Positions 46,882 to 54,837 of a stretch of 64,000 nucleotides of DNA are shown here, piece by piece. The position numbers and the translations under genes were made by a program. The notes under the pieces are model-generated. The model searched no databases and was not told where the DNA came from. It saw nothing but the letters and a program-made list of their open reading frames with translations. This DNA is from Verrucomicrobiales bacterium. GTDB taxonomy: Bacteria; Verrucomicrobiota; Verrucomicrobiia; Verrucomicrobiales; DEV007. The stretch lies in NCBI GenBank assembly GCA_029213265.1, contig JARGNG010000015.1:41866-105865 (forward strand), given 5' to 3'. How positions within the stretch are numbered: the first letter of the stretch is position 1; every line of letters begins with the position of its first letter.

Positions 46882-47267
46882 AGTTTTCGTGGTTTGGTTG
46901 GCAGTAGCGACATCCGGTCAGGGGACCGGGTCTCACGCGCAGAAACCTAATCGGGAAAGCAATTGGGTCAAGGCGAAGCGAGCCTGGCCAAAAACAACAT
47001 CCCTCCCGGCACGCGCCAGAACTCAACCTATCCCGTTGAATACAAACCACCTAGCAATCTTCCTCGGAACGCCCTCTAATAAAACCTTTCCCCCACCCGT
47101 TTCAACCGACGGATAGTTTTGGAATCGTGCGCATAGATCACAACCCATCCCGTCTATTCGAAATGTTACTTAATGCAGGACATTACACATTTCCAGAAAT
47201 TTTAAAAACTCTTTGAAATAATTTGAAAACTTTTACGTGACGCTTATCTTTGTCTAACGCTTCCCCC
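46882..47267. other. Intergenic region between the FKBP gene and the amidase
   Basis: About 386 bases without a gene. It is the divergent control region. Just before the amidase, TTGAAA (47223-47228) and TATCTT (47245-47250) are 16 bases apart and could be a sigma-70-like promoter; this would leave a leader of only about ten bases. No hairpin or further open frame of interest was seen. Confidence 0.35.
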
Positions 47268-47879
47268 ATGCAACTGAACCGCTCCAGTCTTTTCTACGCC
47301 CTTCTTTTCGCTGCTTCGTTCTTCGGAGTCAATTCGGCGCACGCCTTTAAAACCGTGATCATCGATCCCGGCCACGGGGGGCGCGACCTCGGCGCTTCCG
47401 ACTCCTACGTCTACGAGAAACATATCAATCTCGATGTTTCACGCCGATTGGAGCGGGCCCTTCAGGAAGCCGGCTTCAAGACTGTCATGACGCGAACCCG
47501 CGACGAATTTCTCGCCCTTTCCGAGCGGTCCTCAAAAGCGAATCGATACCGAAACGCCGTTTTTGTAAGCGTTCACTTCAATTCAGCCTACCGCACCGCT
47601 GCGCTGGGAATTGAGACATTCTACCGAACTTCCGATGGAGAAAAGTTCGCCCGCCTCGTGCAAAACGAACTGATCAAAAACATTGGAGCGACCGACCGGG
47701 GAATCAAAACCGCCAATTTTTCAGTCCTCCGGCACACGAAGCATCCGTCGATTCTTGTCGAAGGCGGATTCATCAGCAACAAGGGCGAACGCAGTGCGAT
47801 GCTTGATCCTCAATACCGACAGGTTGTGGCGGACAGCATTGCGAGAGGGATTCTCCAGTATAACCGGAAAACCTTCTAG
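47268..47879 (+). CDS. N-acetylmuramoyl-L-alanine amidase
   Basis: A 203-residue amidase-3 (AmiC-type) cell-wall hydrolase that removes the stem peptide from muramic acid. A signal peptide ends at SAHAF. Zinc ligands are His in IDPGHGGRDLGA, Glu in YEKHINLD, and His in VSVHFNSA; the catalytic Glu is in LVEGGFISN. The ATG at 47268 is chosen over TTG at 47250, because the leader then is a normal signal peptide. It is minimal, without AMIN or binding domains, and precedes nnr by 16 bases. Confidence 0.93.
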   Translation: MQLNRSSLFYALLFAASFFGVNSAHAFKTVIIDPGHGGRDLGASDSYVYEKHINLDVSRRLERALQEAGFKTVMTRTRDEFLALSERSSKANRYRNAVFVSVHFNSAYRTAALGIETFYRTSDGEKFARLVQNELIKNIGATDRGIKTANFSVLRHTKHPSILVEGGFISNKGERSAMLDPQYRQVVADSIARGILQYNRKTF

Positions 47880-47895
47880 CCCGTCCGGGTGAGCC

Positions 47896-49359
47896 ATGGT
47901 GGTCACCTGTCAGCAAATGTCATCGGCTGAGGAGCGGCTCTTTTCCTCTGGAGTCTCCGATGAACCCTTCATGGACGAAGCCGGGCGCAAATGTGCCGAG
48001 GCGATCGAATTTTTCTTCCCTGAACCGGCGCACGCCCAAATCTTCTGTGGAAAAGGGAACAACGGCGGTGATGCTCTCGTCGTAGGCAGGCTGCTGAAGC
48101 AGCGTGGCTGGGACGTCGGCGTTCATTTTTCCCACGGACCGGAAGACATTTCGAAACTGGCGAAACGGAAATGGGAGCAATTTCAAAACGAACCGGATAC
48201 CCGGGCAGCAAGCCTTCGACCGGATCTGATTCTGGTTGACGGTCTCCTCGGGATCGGGGCCTCGGGAGCGTTGCGAGGCGGCATCCGGGAGCAAGCCGAC
48301 CACATCAACCGTCTCCGAATTGAACAGTTCGGAACCTGTTTCGCAATCGATATTCCAACGGGCCTCAATGGCGATACCGGAAAGCGATATGAGGGATCTG
48401 TGGTCGCTGACTACACGCTTTCCATCACCGCAGCGAAATCCGGTTTCACCGCGGACGACGCCATTCCCGCTGTCGGCCGGCTCGTCGAAATCCCGCTCGA
48501 TATTCCTGTCGAGGGTGATGACTCGGTTCGCTTTCTCTTTCCCTCCAATCTCCGCCCGAGACTTCCCAGGCGGGAATTTGCTACGCATAAGGGAGACGCA
48601 GGTCGGGTCACGATGGTTGCCGGCTCCAGGGGACTTACCGGAGCTGCCATTCTCACCGCGATGGGAGCCTCGAACACCGGGGCCGGTCTGACGACGCTTT
48701 GCGTTGAATCCGGGATCTATGAAATCGTAGCGACCCGATGTCCTGCCGAGATCATGGTCAAACCGTTTCAGGAGGTCGCGGAGATTCTCGAAACCAATCC
48801 GGACGTGTTGGCGCTGGGGCCGGGATTGGGAAACGATCCACATTCCGATCTGATCGATCTCGCATTTTCCCACCCCTCCCCTGCCGTTCTCGATGCGGAC
48901 CTGCTCAACGCCATCGCCCGTGATTCGCGAAAGTTTTCCGGACTTCCGGAAAACCGCCTCCTCACTCCTCATCCGGGAGAGTTGGCCCGCATGTCCAGCC
49001 AGTCAGGGAATCGCATCTCTCTCACCCGGGAGCTGGCGGACGACTGGGGCGTGACCCTGCTTCACAAAGGGGCTCGCAGCGCGATCGCCTCGCCCGGCCA
49101 ACCCGTGGAACTGAACACCACGGGGCACTCCGGAATGGCGAGCGGTGGCATGGGGGATGTCCTCACTGGCGTTTGCGCATCGCTGATCGGGCAGGGACTT
49201 TCCACTCACGACGCAGCGTGCGTCGGCAGCTGGTTAATCGGGCGGGCCGCGGAAATTGCCCGGGATAAAGACGACTCCGCTCCGGAATCGGTCACTGCGA
49301 TGACAATGGCGAATTGCCTCGGTCCGGCACTTCGGGATTTGCAGAGAGGGTTTCTGTAA
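47896..49359 (+). CDS. nnr: Bifunctional NAD(P)H-hydrate repair enzyme (epimerase/dehydratase)
   Basis: Nnr repairs damaged NAD(P)H: the N-terminal YjeF-N domain (about 1-210) epimerises NAD(P)H hydrate, and the C-terminal ADP/ATP-dependent dehydratase (about 225-480) restores NAD(P)H. The epimerase motif CGKGNNGGDALV (about 50-61) and DIPTGLNGDTG are present. The dehydratase shows LTPHPGELARM and SGGMGDVLTGVCASLIGQG. Length (487) fits. The ATG at 47896 is the start. Its last 68 bases overlap the opposite-strand DUF2752 gene. Confidence 0.95.
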   Translation: MVVTCQQMSSAEERLFSSGVSDEPFMDEAGRKCAEAIEFFFPEPAHAQIFCGKGNNGGDALVVGRLLKQRGWDVGVHFSHGPEDISKLAKRKWEQFQNEPDTRAASLRPDLILVDGLLGIGASGALRGGIREQADHINRLRIEQFGTCFAIDIPTGLNGDTGKRYEGSVVADYTLSITAAKSGFTADDAIPAVGRLVEIPLDIPVEGDDSVRFLFPSNLRPRLPRREFATHKGDAGRVTMVAGSRGLTGAAILTAMGASNTGAGLTTLCVESGIYEIVATRCPAEIMVKPFQEVAEILETNPDVLALGPGLGNDPHSDLIDLAFSHPSPAVLDADLLNAIARDSRKFSGLPENRLLTPHPGELARMSSQSGNRISLTRELADDWGVTLLHKGARSAIASPGQPVELNTTGHSGMASGGMGDVLTGVCASLIGQGLSTHDAACVGSWLIGRAAEIARDKDDSAPESVTAMTMANCLGPALRDLQRGFL

Positions 49360-49810
49360 AAGGATTTCCGGAAGAATCACCGGAGTTCAACGGAACCGGA
49401 GCGAGCCAGGAAAATGGTGAAGACGGAATGTTTCGCAAAACGGTGAACGCAACGATCAAGGCAATGAGAGAAACTGAATAGCTGTATCGCCACCGGAACT
49501 CCAAAGATCGCAGGCACCCTGGATATACCCATCGAATCCACGTTCGGGCTGCTCCGAAAAGCAGAAACGGAAGGGCGATGACAAAGGAAATGTTCTGCCT
49601 AACGGCACCCGAAAGATCACCACTGAGCAGGGCCTGCGTCGCCCGGGTGTTCCCGCAACCGGGACAATAGAGCCCGGTTAGGCTATGCAAACTGCACTTC
49701 GGGAGAAAATGATTTTCGGCCCCAAGATCAGTTCTACTGAGGTACAAAGCGAGAACCATACCGAGGAGGCCCACCGCAATCGTGACGACCCACTTTCCCG
49801 CTGTCGGCAT
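49292..49810 (-). CDS. DUF2752 membrane protein
   Basis: A 172-residue protein with the DUF2752 signature CSLHSLTGLYCPGCGNTRA (near residues 40-58) and LLSGDLSGAVRQN. It has about three membrane segments (about 8-24, 66-84, 105-122). The CPxCG motif may bind metal or be redox active. The ATG at 49810 overlaps the stop of the GYF gene as TGATG, so the two are coupled. The 3' end (49292-49359) runs antisense over the end of nnr. DUF2752 function is unknown. Confidence 0.75.
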   Translation of the reverse strand: MPTAGKWVVTIAVGLLGMVLALYLSRTDLGAENHFLPKCSLHSLTGLYCPGCGNTRATQALLSGDLSGAVRQNISFVIALPFLLFGAARTWIRWVYPGCLRSLEFRWRYSYSVSLIALIVAFTVLRNIPSSPFSWLAPVPLNSGDSSGNPFTETLSANPEVPDRGNSPLSSQ

Positions 49811-50346
49811 CAGGGATTCACTCCCTCCAACCCCTCCGCCATCGCACCAATCGCGCCAAGAGCAATGAATCCGATGTTGATGACCAGTCCCACGCCAAAC
49901 GAAATCCAGCACCACATCTTTGCGGTTTTAGAAGCCTCCCGGGCCGCGGCCACATCGCCCCGCTGAAGAGCAGGTTCGACTTTCGTAGAATAGACGAGTG
50001 CGATAATTCCTCCCACGAGGCAGCAGAGAACCAGGCACACAATTGATTGCCAGAGATAGGTAGGCACCTGCTCCGAGGAAGGCGTGGGATTGGCAGCCGC
50101 CGCGACCGGCGCAGCCGCGGCTGTCTCAAAGGCAGGAGGAGCCTCCTGTGCAGGCTGCGCTTCCCCCGGATCTGGACTGCCAGCGCTCTGAAACTCAGAC
50201 AGCGTCCCGATCGGAACCCAATCGGTCATCGTGTCATTCCAAACGAGATCACCCGAGCTGATCTGACCGGAGGAAAAAATCTCAGCAAGTTGCTCCCTGG
50301 AAACGGGGCCGTTTTGCTGACCGTCCTTTGCGTAGTACCATTCCAT
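49810..50346 (-). CDS. GYF_2 and CD225-domain membrane protein
   Basis: A 178-residue protein. The N-terminal GYF_2 domain (about 1-55) has the form WYYAKDGQQNGPVSREQLAE and LVWNDTMTDWVPIG. An alanine/proline-rich linker (about 56-95) follows. The C-terminal CD225/dispanin-like module has two membrane segments (about 98-118 and 145-170), with the conserved LCCLVGGIIALVYSTKVEPALQ. GYF_2 domains are protein-interaction modules and often accompany CD225 modules. It is the first of a coupled pair with the DUF2752 gene and starts 29 bases after ybeY. Confidence 0.8.
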   Translation of the reverse strand: MEWYYAKDGQQNGPVSREQLAEIFSSGQISSGDLVWNDTMTDWVPIGTLSEFQSAGSPDPGEAQPAQEAPPAFETAAAAPVAAAANPTPSSEQVPTYLWQSIVCLVLCCLVGGIIALVYSTKVEPALQRGDVAAAREASKTAKMWCWISFGVGLVINIGFIALGAIGAMAEGLEGVNP

Positions 50347-50375
50347 AAATTTTCTGCCTCTATTTCACCCTGCTA

Positions 50376-50840
50376 TCAACCACTTGTCAAAACGATCCGG
50401 AGAATCTTCTCCTGAAGCTCATGCATGACCGCCCGGGCCGGCTCAACCAGATCGGTATGACCGTTGAGGTGAAGCAGACCGTGGATCAGGTAGAGAAGAG
50501 TTTCCTCCTCAATCGTATTTCCATGGACAGGGGCCTCCCTCTTCGCTGTCTCCACGCTGACCAGAATCTCGCCGTGATGAAAGGTAATCACATCAGTCGG
50601 GGTCGGATCATCAAGAAATTCGGCGTGAACCTTCCCGATCGTAGCGTCATCCACCAAAGAGACTTCCAATTCTGAAAGACCAGGCAGCATTGCTTCTTCG
50701 GAGCCAGGCTCCTCCACACAGTGGGGAAGCGCCTCCGTTGCTTTCTGCTGAAGCCACAGGATCCGGATGCCCTCCGCCTCCGCGTGGTCAAAGATCTCGA
50801 TGACCTGATTTCGGTCGGGAGAGGGAGGACCCTTACTCAT
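50376..50840 (-). CDS. ybeY: Endoribonuclease YbeY
   Basis: YbeY is a zinc-dependent RNase for 16S rRNA 3'-end maturation and ribosome quality control. The 154-residue protein has TDVITFHHGEILVS (usually TDVLSF..GDI) and the zinc motif HGLLHLNGHTD (HGxLHLxGHD; the final Asp is shifted by one residue because of a Thr). It follows the PgpH-like gene by 23 bases, a common pairing. phoH, the third usual partner, is at 17593-18591. Confidence 0.92.
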   Translation of the reverse strand: MSKGPPSPDRNQVIEIFDHAEAEGIRILWLQQKATEALPHCVEEPGSEEAMLPGLSELEVSLVDDATIGKVHAEFLDDPTPTDVITFHHGEILVSVETAKREAPVHGNTIEEETLLYLIHGLLHLNGHTDLVEPARAVMHELQEKILRIVLTSG

Positions 50841-50863
50841 AAAAAACCCGCTCCGGTACGGTT

Positions 50864-52522
50864 TCAGGTCGTGGCCACTTCGCCCTTCGACTTGCCTTCC
50901 TCTTCGGTCGCCTCACTTGAAGCCTTTCCCTTTTTCAAGCGTTTCGTCTTGGGTTTCTCCATGCCCTCTTCGATCTTCGGATACTCAATGCGAGTGTGCA
51001 TCATGCTTCGAAGCGTTGCGGAAAAGCTGCGCTTGATCGTCGCCAGATCCTCCAAAGTCAAAGCTGCATCATCAAGTTGACCATCATTGAGCCGGTCCCG
51101 GAAAATGGAATCAATCAATTCATCGATCTTTTTCGGAGTCGGCTTCTGAAGACTCCGGGAAGCACTCTCAACCGAGTCAGCGAGGCTGATGATCGCACTT
51201 TCCCGCGTGCGAGGCCTCGGTCCGGCGTAGCGAAAACTCTCTTTCTTTACTTCGGGAATGTCCTCTTCGTGTGCCTTCCCCTCTTCAAACTGCTGCTGAA
51301 TTTCATCACGCAGCTTGAGCGCCCGGTGGTAGAAAAATTTGATCAACGACGTGCCGTGATGCTCCTGAATCACATTGACGATCTGCGGATTCAGTTTGTG
51401 TTTGATCGCCATGTCGACGCCATCTTTGACATGGGCCATCACGATGAGCGCACTCATATTCGGAGTGAGTTCGTCGTGCGGATTCGGCGCTTCGCCAATG
51501 TTCTCCACGAAGTAGGCAGGCTTTTTCATCTTCCCGATGTCATGGAAATAGGAACAAACCCGGCACATCACCGCATTCGCCCCAATCTCCTCCGCGGCCG
51601 TTTCCGCAAGCGTCGCAACGACAAGACTGTGATGATAGGTCCCGGGGGCTTCTATCGTCATTTTTTTCAACAGGGGATGATTCAGGTCGGCCAGTTCGAT
51701 CCAGGACACATCGGTCGTGATTCGAAACAAGGCTTCCAGCAACGGCAGCAGACCGCTCACCACAACCGCCGTCAGGGTGGAAACCAGAACGGCCGAAAGC
51801 GCCTGTTTCCCCACCATCTCCCATTGCACAACATTTGCATCCCACCCCGGCCACTGGATCTGCCCCAGGGTGAAGGCAAGAAACACACACGCCAAACCCG
51901 CATACACACCGGCTACGACGAGGCGGCTGCGCTTCCGGACCCGGTTGGTCAGGTAGATCGCGACAAAGCCGCAAATCATGGAAAAAATCACAAACAGGAA
52001 GGCCTCATCCTTTGCGACCGTCATCCCACCAAAGAGGCTGGCATAAACCACCGCAAAAGTTCCATGACGACGCCCCACCAAAAGGGAAATCACAATCGGA
52101 GCGAAAATATAGGGCTCGACGAGAAAGCGAAAACCACCTCCGGGAGCGAAGGTCGTTGCCACGTACTCGGACAGCTTCACAAGCAGCAACTGAATCAAAA
52201 TGATCGTCAACATCAGCGTGACGGTCGAGTTTTGACGAAAGGTCTGAGGCAGGCTCACGTGCCAATGCACCATCAAAGTTGCGGCAATCACGGTGACGAC
52301 GACAACCGCCTGAAGGGAATTCATCGCGAAGAGTGAGGTCTCGTTCGAAGAGAGATTGATCCAGAAAGAAACCAGCCCGGCGAAGACAAGAAAGAGAAGA
52401 CCACAAACCTGCCACGAAGATCGGAGAGCTTCGGAAAGGGCCGTTTCATTCGGCTTGCGTCTCTTCTGGCCACTGGAAAACCCACGGCTCTGAAGTCGCT
52501 TCTGCGAGAGAAAGTGAAACAT
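50864..52522 (-). CDS. 7TM-HD domain protein (PgpH-like)
   Basis: A 552-residue membrane HD hydrolase like PgpH, which in Listeria degrades cyclic di-AMP. It has about seven membrane segments in residues 35-260. The HD domain follows with GTYHHSLVVATLAETAAEE, the metal pair in SYFHDIGKMKKPAYF and HDELTPNMSALIVMAHVKDG, and IVNVIQEHHGTSLIKFFYHRAL. The extracellular 7TMR-HDED part that is usual at the N-terminus is reduced here. The C-terminal tail is basic and acidic by turns (EGMEKPKTKRLKKGK). ybeY is next. Confidence 0.88.
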   Translation of the reverse strand: MFHFLSQKRLQSRGFSSGQKRRKPNETALSEALRSSWQVCGLLFLVFAGLVSFWINLSSNETSLFAMNSLQAVVVVTVIAATLMVHWHVSLPQTFRQNSTVTLMLTIILIQLLLVKLSEYVATTFAPGGGFRFLVEPYIFAPIVISLLVGRRHGTFAVVYASLFGGMTVAKDEAFLFVIFSMICGFVAIYLTNRVRKRSRLVVAGVYAGLACVFLAFTLGQIQWPGWDANVVQWEMVGKQALSAVLVSTLTAVVVSGLLPLLEALFRITTDVSWIELADLNHPLLKKMTIEAPGTYHHSLVVATLAETAAEEIGANAVMCRVCSYFHDIGKMKKPAYFVENIGEAPNPHDELTPNMSALIVMAHVKDGVDMAIKHKLNPQIVNVIQEHHGTSLIKFFYHRALKLRDEIQQQFEEGKAHEEDIPEVKKESFRYAGPRPRTRESAIISLADSVESASRSLQKPTPKKIDELIDSIFRDRLNDGQLDDAALTLEDLATIKRSFSATLRSMMHTRIEYPKIEEGMEKPKTKRLKKGKASSEATEEEGKSKGEVATT

Positions 52523-52640
52523 GTGCGGTCTGTTGTGCCGTCGAAAGCGATTCGTGTTTCCGCTGCCGAAGGACGTGTGATCGAGTCGATTTTACCCCCG
52601 TTTTGCCGGCGAAACAACCCCCATTTGCGCCAAAAGCTGT

Positions 52641-53624
52641 TCAAATAAGCAGCATACAATCACCGTAGCTGAAGAAGCGATAACGCTCTTCCACCGCTTT
52701 TTGGTAGGCTTCCCGCATCAGGTCGCGTCCCGCCAGCGCGCTCACCAGCATGAGCAGGGTCGATTTGGGTAAGTGAAAATTCGTGAGCAGAGAATCGACC
52801 ACCTGAAACTCATACGGCGGGTAGATGAAAATATCCGTTTCACCCTGCCGCGGGGAAAGCTCCGCCTTTCCCCCTTCGGCTCCGCAACTTTCCAGAACCC
52901 GCACCACGGTCGTTCCCACTGCGACCACCCGCTGCGCTTCTTGAATCCTGCCAACCGCTCTTTCCCCGAGAGAGTATCGCTCGCTGTGCATGTGGTGCTT
53001 CGTGAGATCTTCTTCAGCGACGGGACGAAACGTCCCGATCCCGACATGGAGAGTCACAAACTCGTGCGGCAGGGCGGCGAGCATTTCCTCCGGAAAATGA
53101 AGACCGGCTGTCGGCGCGGCGATCGCGCCCTCTTCCTTCGCGTAGACCGTCTGGTAGCGATCACGGTCCTCAACCGTATCGGGACGATGGATGTAGGGAG
53201 GCAGCGCGAGATGTCCGTCTTTTTCCTCGTCCGGTTGGCGATCAAACTCGATGATTCGCTCGCCTCCCTCTTCACAGATTTCGACCACGGTTCCGGTTGC
53301 CTCCCCGATTTCCACGGTCCGGCCCACTTTGAATTTCTTCCCCGGACGGACAAGGCACTTCCAGCGAAGCGGGGTGATCATGTCGACACGGAGAACCTCG
53401 CATTTTCCATCATTGGAAAAATAGCGGGCCGCGACGACACGGGTGTCATTGAGAACGAGCAGATCCTCCTCCGAAAGGTAATTCGGAAAATCGGCGAACT
53501 GCCGGTGGGAGATGGTTCCGGACTTGCAGTCGACCACCATCATGCGCGACTCGCCGCGACGCTCGGGAGGCCGCTGCGCAATCAATTCATCGGGCAGCTC
53601 GTAGTCGAAATCACCGGTTTGCAT
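52641..53624 (-). CDS. queA: S-adenosylmethionine:tRNA ribosyltransferase-isomerase
   Basis: QueA transfers the ribosyl of SAM to preQ1-tRNA to make epoxyqueuosine. In 327 residues it shows FDYELPDELIAQRPPERRGESRMM, LVLNDTRVVAARYF, GAIAAPTAGLHFPEEML, LHVGIGTFRPV and NFHLPKSTLLMLVSAL. The start ATG at 53624 is typical. It is 55 bases after the toroid-protein gene, on the same strand. Other queuosine genes are not in the window. Confidence 0.96.
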   Translation of the reverse strand: MQTGDFDYELPDELIAQRPPERRGESRMMVVDCKSGTISHRQFADFPNYLSEEDLLVLNDTRVVAARYFSNDGKCEVLRVDMITPLRWKCLVRPGKKFKVGRTVEIGEATGTVVEICEEGGERIIEFDRQPDEEKDGHLALPPYIHRPDTVEDRDRYQTVYAKEEGAIAAPTAGLHFPEEMLAALPHEFVTLHVGIGTFRPVAEEDLTKHHMHSERYSLGERAVGRIQEAQRVVAVGTTVVRVLESCGAEGGKAELSPRQGETDIFIYPPYEFQVVDSLLTNFHLPKSTLLMLVSALAGRDLMREAYQKAVEERYRFFSYGDCMLLI

Positions 53625-53679
53625 AGAGCTCCAATTTGGGCCAGACGGCGCGGAAGGAAAGTCCGCAGTTTCGAAAGGC

Positions 53680-54831
53680 TCAACGACAACGCGTCAGGGT
53701 CATCACCGCGAAAGCCGTGCCGTACGGCTGGTGATAGGAATAGAAAGGGAAATCCCACCACGACCCGTCTTTCTCCTGCAGTTGGAGCAGAATTCCGGCG
53801 AGCATCTCCTGATGAGGGGCCCGGTTTTCCTCCGGCAACAACTCGATGCAGTAGCCCGCATAGCAGTGCCCGTAGTAGAAAAAATAGCCGGCCACGGCAA
53901 ACCAGGCTTCGTGAGGAACGGGACGTTTTCGACCAATGTCGAGCCAGCCGTTTCTCTCACCCAGCCGCACGAGCCATTCCGCGACGACCTCGTTGGTAAT
54001 TGATTCATCCCCCCAGATACGAAGCGCGTAATTGCAGGCCTGCGTGCGTCCGAGGCTGCCTCCGGGACGGTTGATTCCATATAACGGCCGGGCCTTAAGA
54101 TACTCTCCATACAAGTAACTATGGTCGGATTTTCTCTGGCGATTGATCGATGCGACCGCCCGCTCGACGAGCTTCTCCGGCACTTCCACGCCCTCAATGT
54201 CTTTGACACGGTCCAGCGCGACGAGACAGGTCGCGGTCGTAAAACTAATCGAACTGGAGGACGGCTTGGCCGTCCCGACCCGGAAATCGTAGTAGCCCCA
54301 ACCCCCGTCCACCGACTCGTAGCGACCGAGACGATCCACCTGGCCTTTCATCACTTCGACAATTTCCTGCTGTCTCGCGGGATCAGCCCGGTGATACATA
54401 TCAGCAAGAGCGCGAAGCCCGTAGGCGTGCGTCCAGACATTATAAATGGCAATGGCCGTGGCTCTCCGGATTTTCGGAAGGTGTTCGAGCAAGTATAATT
54501 CCCCCTGCTCGAGAGAATCGGCCACCTCACCCGACTCATCGGCCAGACCCGATTCGATCAAAGCCGTAACCGCCATGGCCGTCACCGCTGTGCGAAAAGC
54601 TTCGTGAGAGCCCGGAACGGGAGCATAGATATTCAGCCCCTTCGTTTGCCGGGGGGACCCCCAACTTCCGTCTTTGTTCTGGTCGGCGACGAGAAACGCG
54701 ACCCCGTTTTCGATAGCCTCGTCCACGGAGGCCGAAACCGGCGTTTCCCGCGTCTGTCCCACATCCGCATGGGCCGGGAGGGCAGCGGCCGACAAAAACG
54801 CCAGCCAGGTCAGAAATCGAAGAACGGACAT
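53680..54831 (-). CDS. Secreted terpene-cyclase-like alpha-toroid protein
   Basis: A 383-residue exported protein with prenyltransferase/squalene-oxidase-type repeats, forming an alpha-toroid. A signal peptide ends at LPAHAD. QW-like repeats are seen as NKDGSWGSP, DGGWGYYDF and DGSWWDFPFYSYHQPYGTA. It lacks the DxDD acid motif of squalene-hopene cyclase, so cyclase activity is unlikely. It follows the adaptor gene by 6 bases, indicating one operon. Such repeat proteins are found in Planctomycetes and Verrucomicrobia without known function. Confidence 0.75.
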   Translation of the reverse strand: MSVLRFLTWLAFLSAAALPAHADVGQTRETPVSASVDEAIENGVAFLVADQNKDGSWGSPRQTKGLNIYAPVPGSHEAFRTAVTAMAVTALIESGLADESGEVADSLEQGELYLLEHLPKIRRATAIAIYNVWTHAYGLRALADMYHRADPARQQEIVEVMKGQVDRLGRYESVDGGWGYYDFRVGTAKPSSSSISFTTATCLVALDRVKDIEGVEVPEKLVERAVASINRQRKSDHSYLYGEYLKARPLYGINRPGGSLGRTQACNYALRIWGDESITNEVVAEWLVRLGERNGWLDIGRKRPVPHEAWFAVAGYFFYYGHCYAGYCIELLPEENRAPHQEMLAGILLQLQEKDGSWWDFPFYSYHQPYGTAFAVMTLTRCR

Positions 54832-54837
54832 TTCCAG

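Noticed and set aside
50996..52336. 446-codon open frame opposite the PgpH-like gene
   Set aside because: Antisense shadow; rich in His, Arg and Gln as usual for such frames, with no domain.
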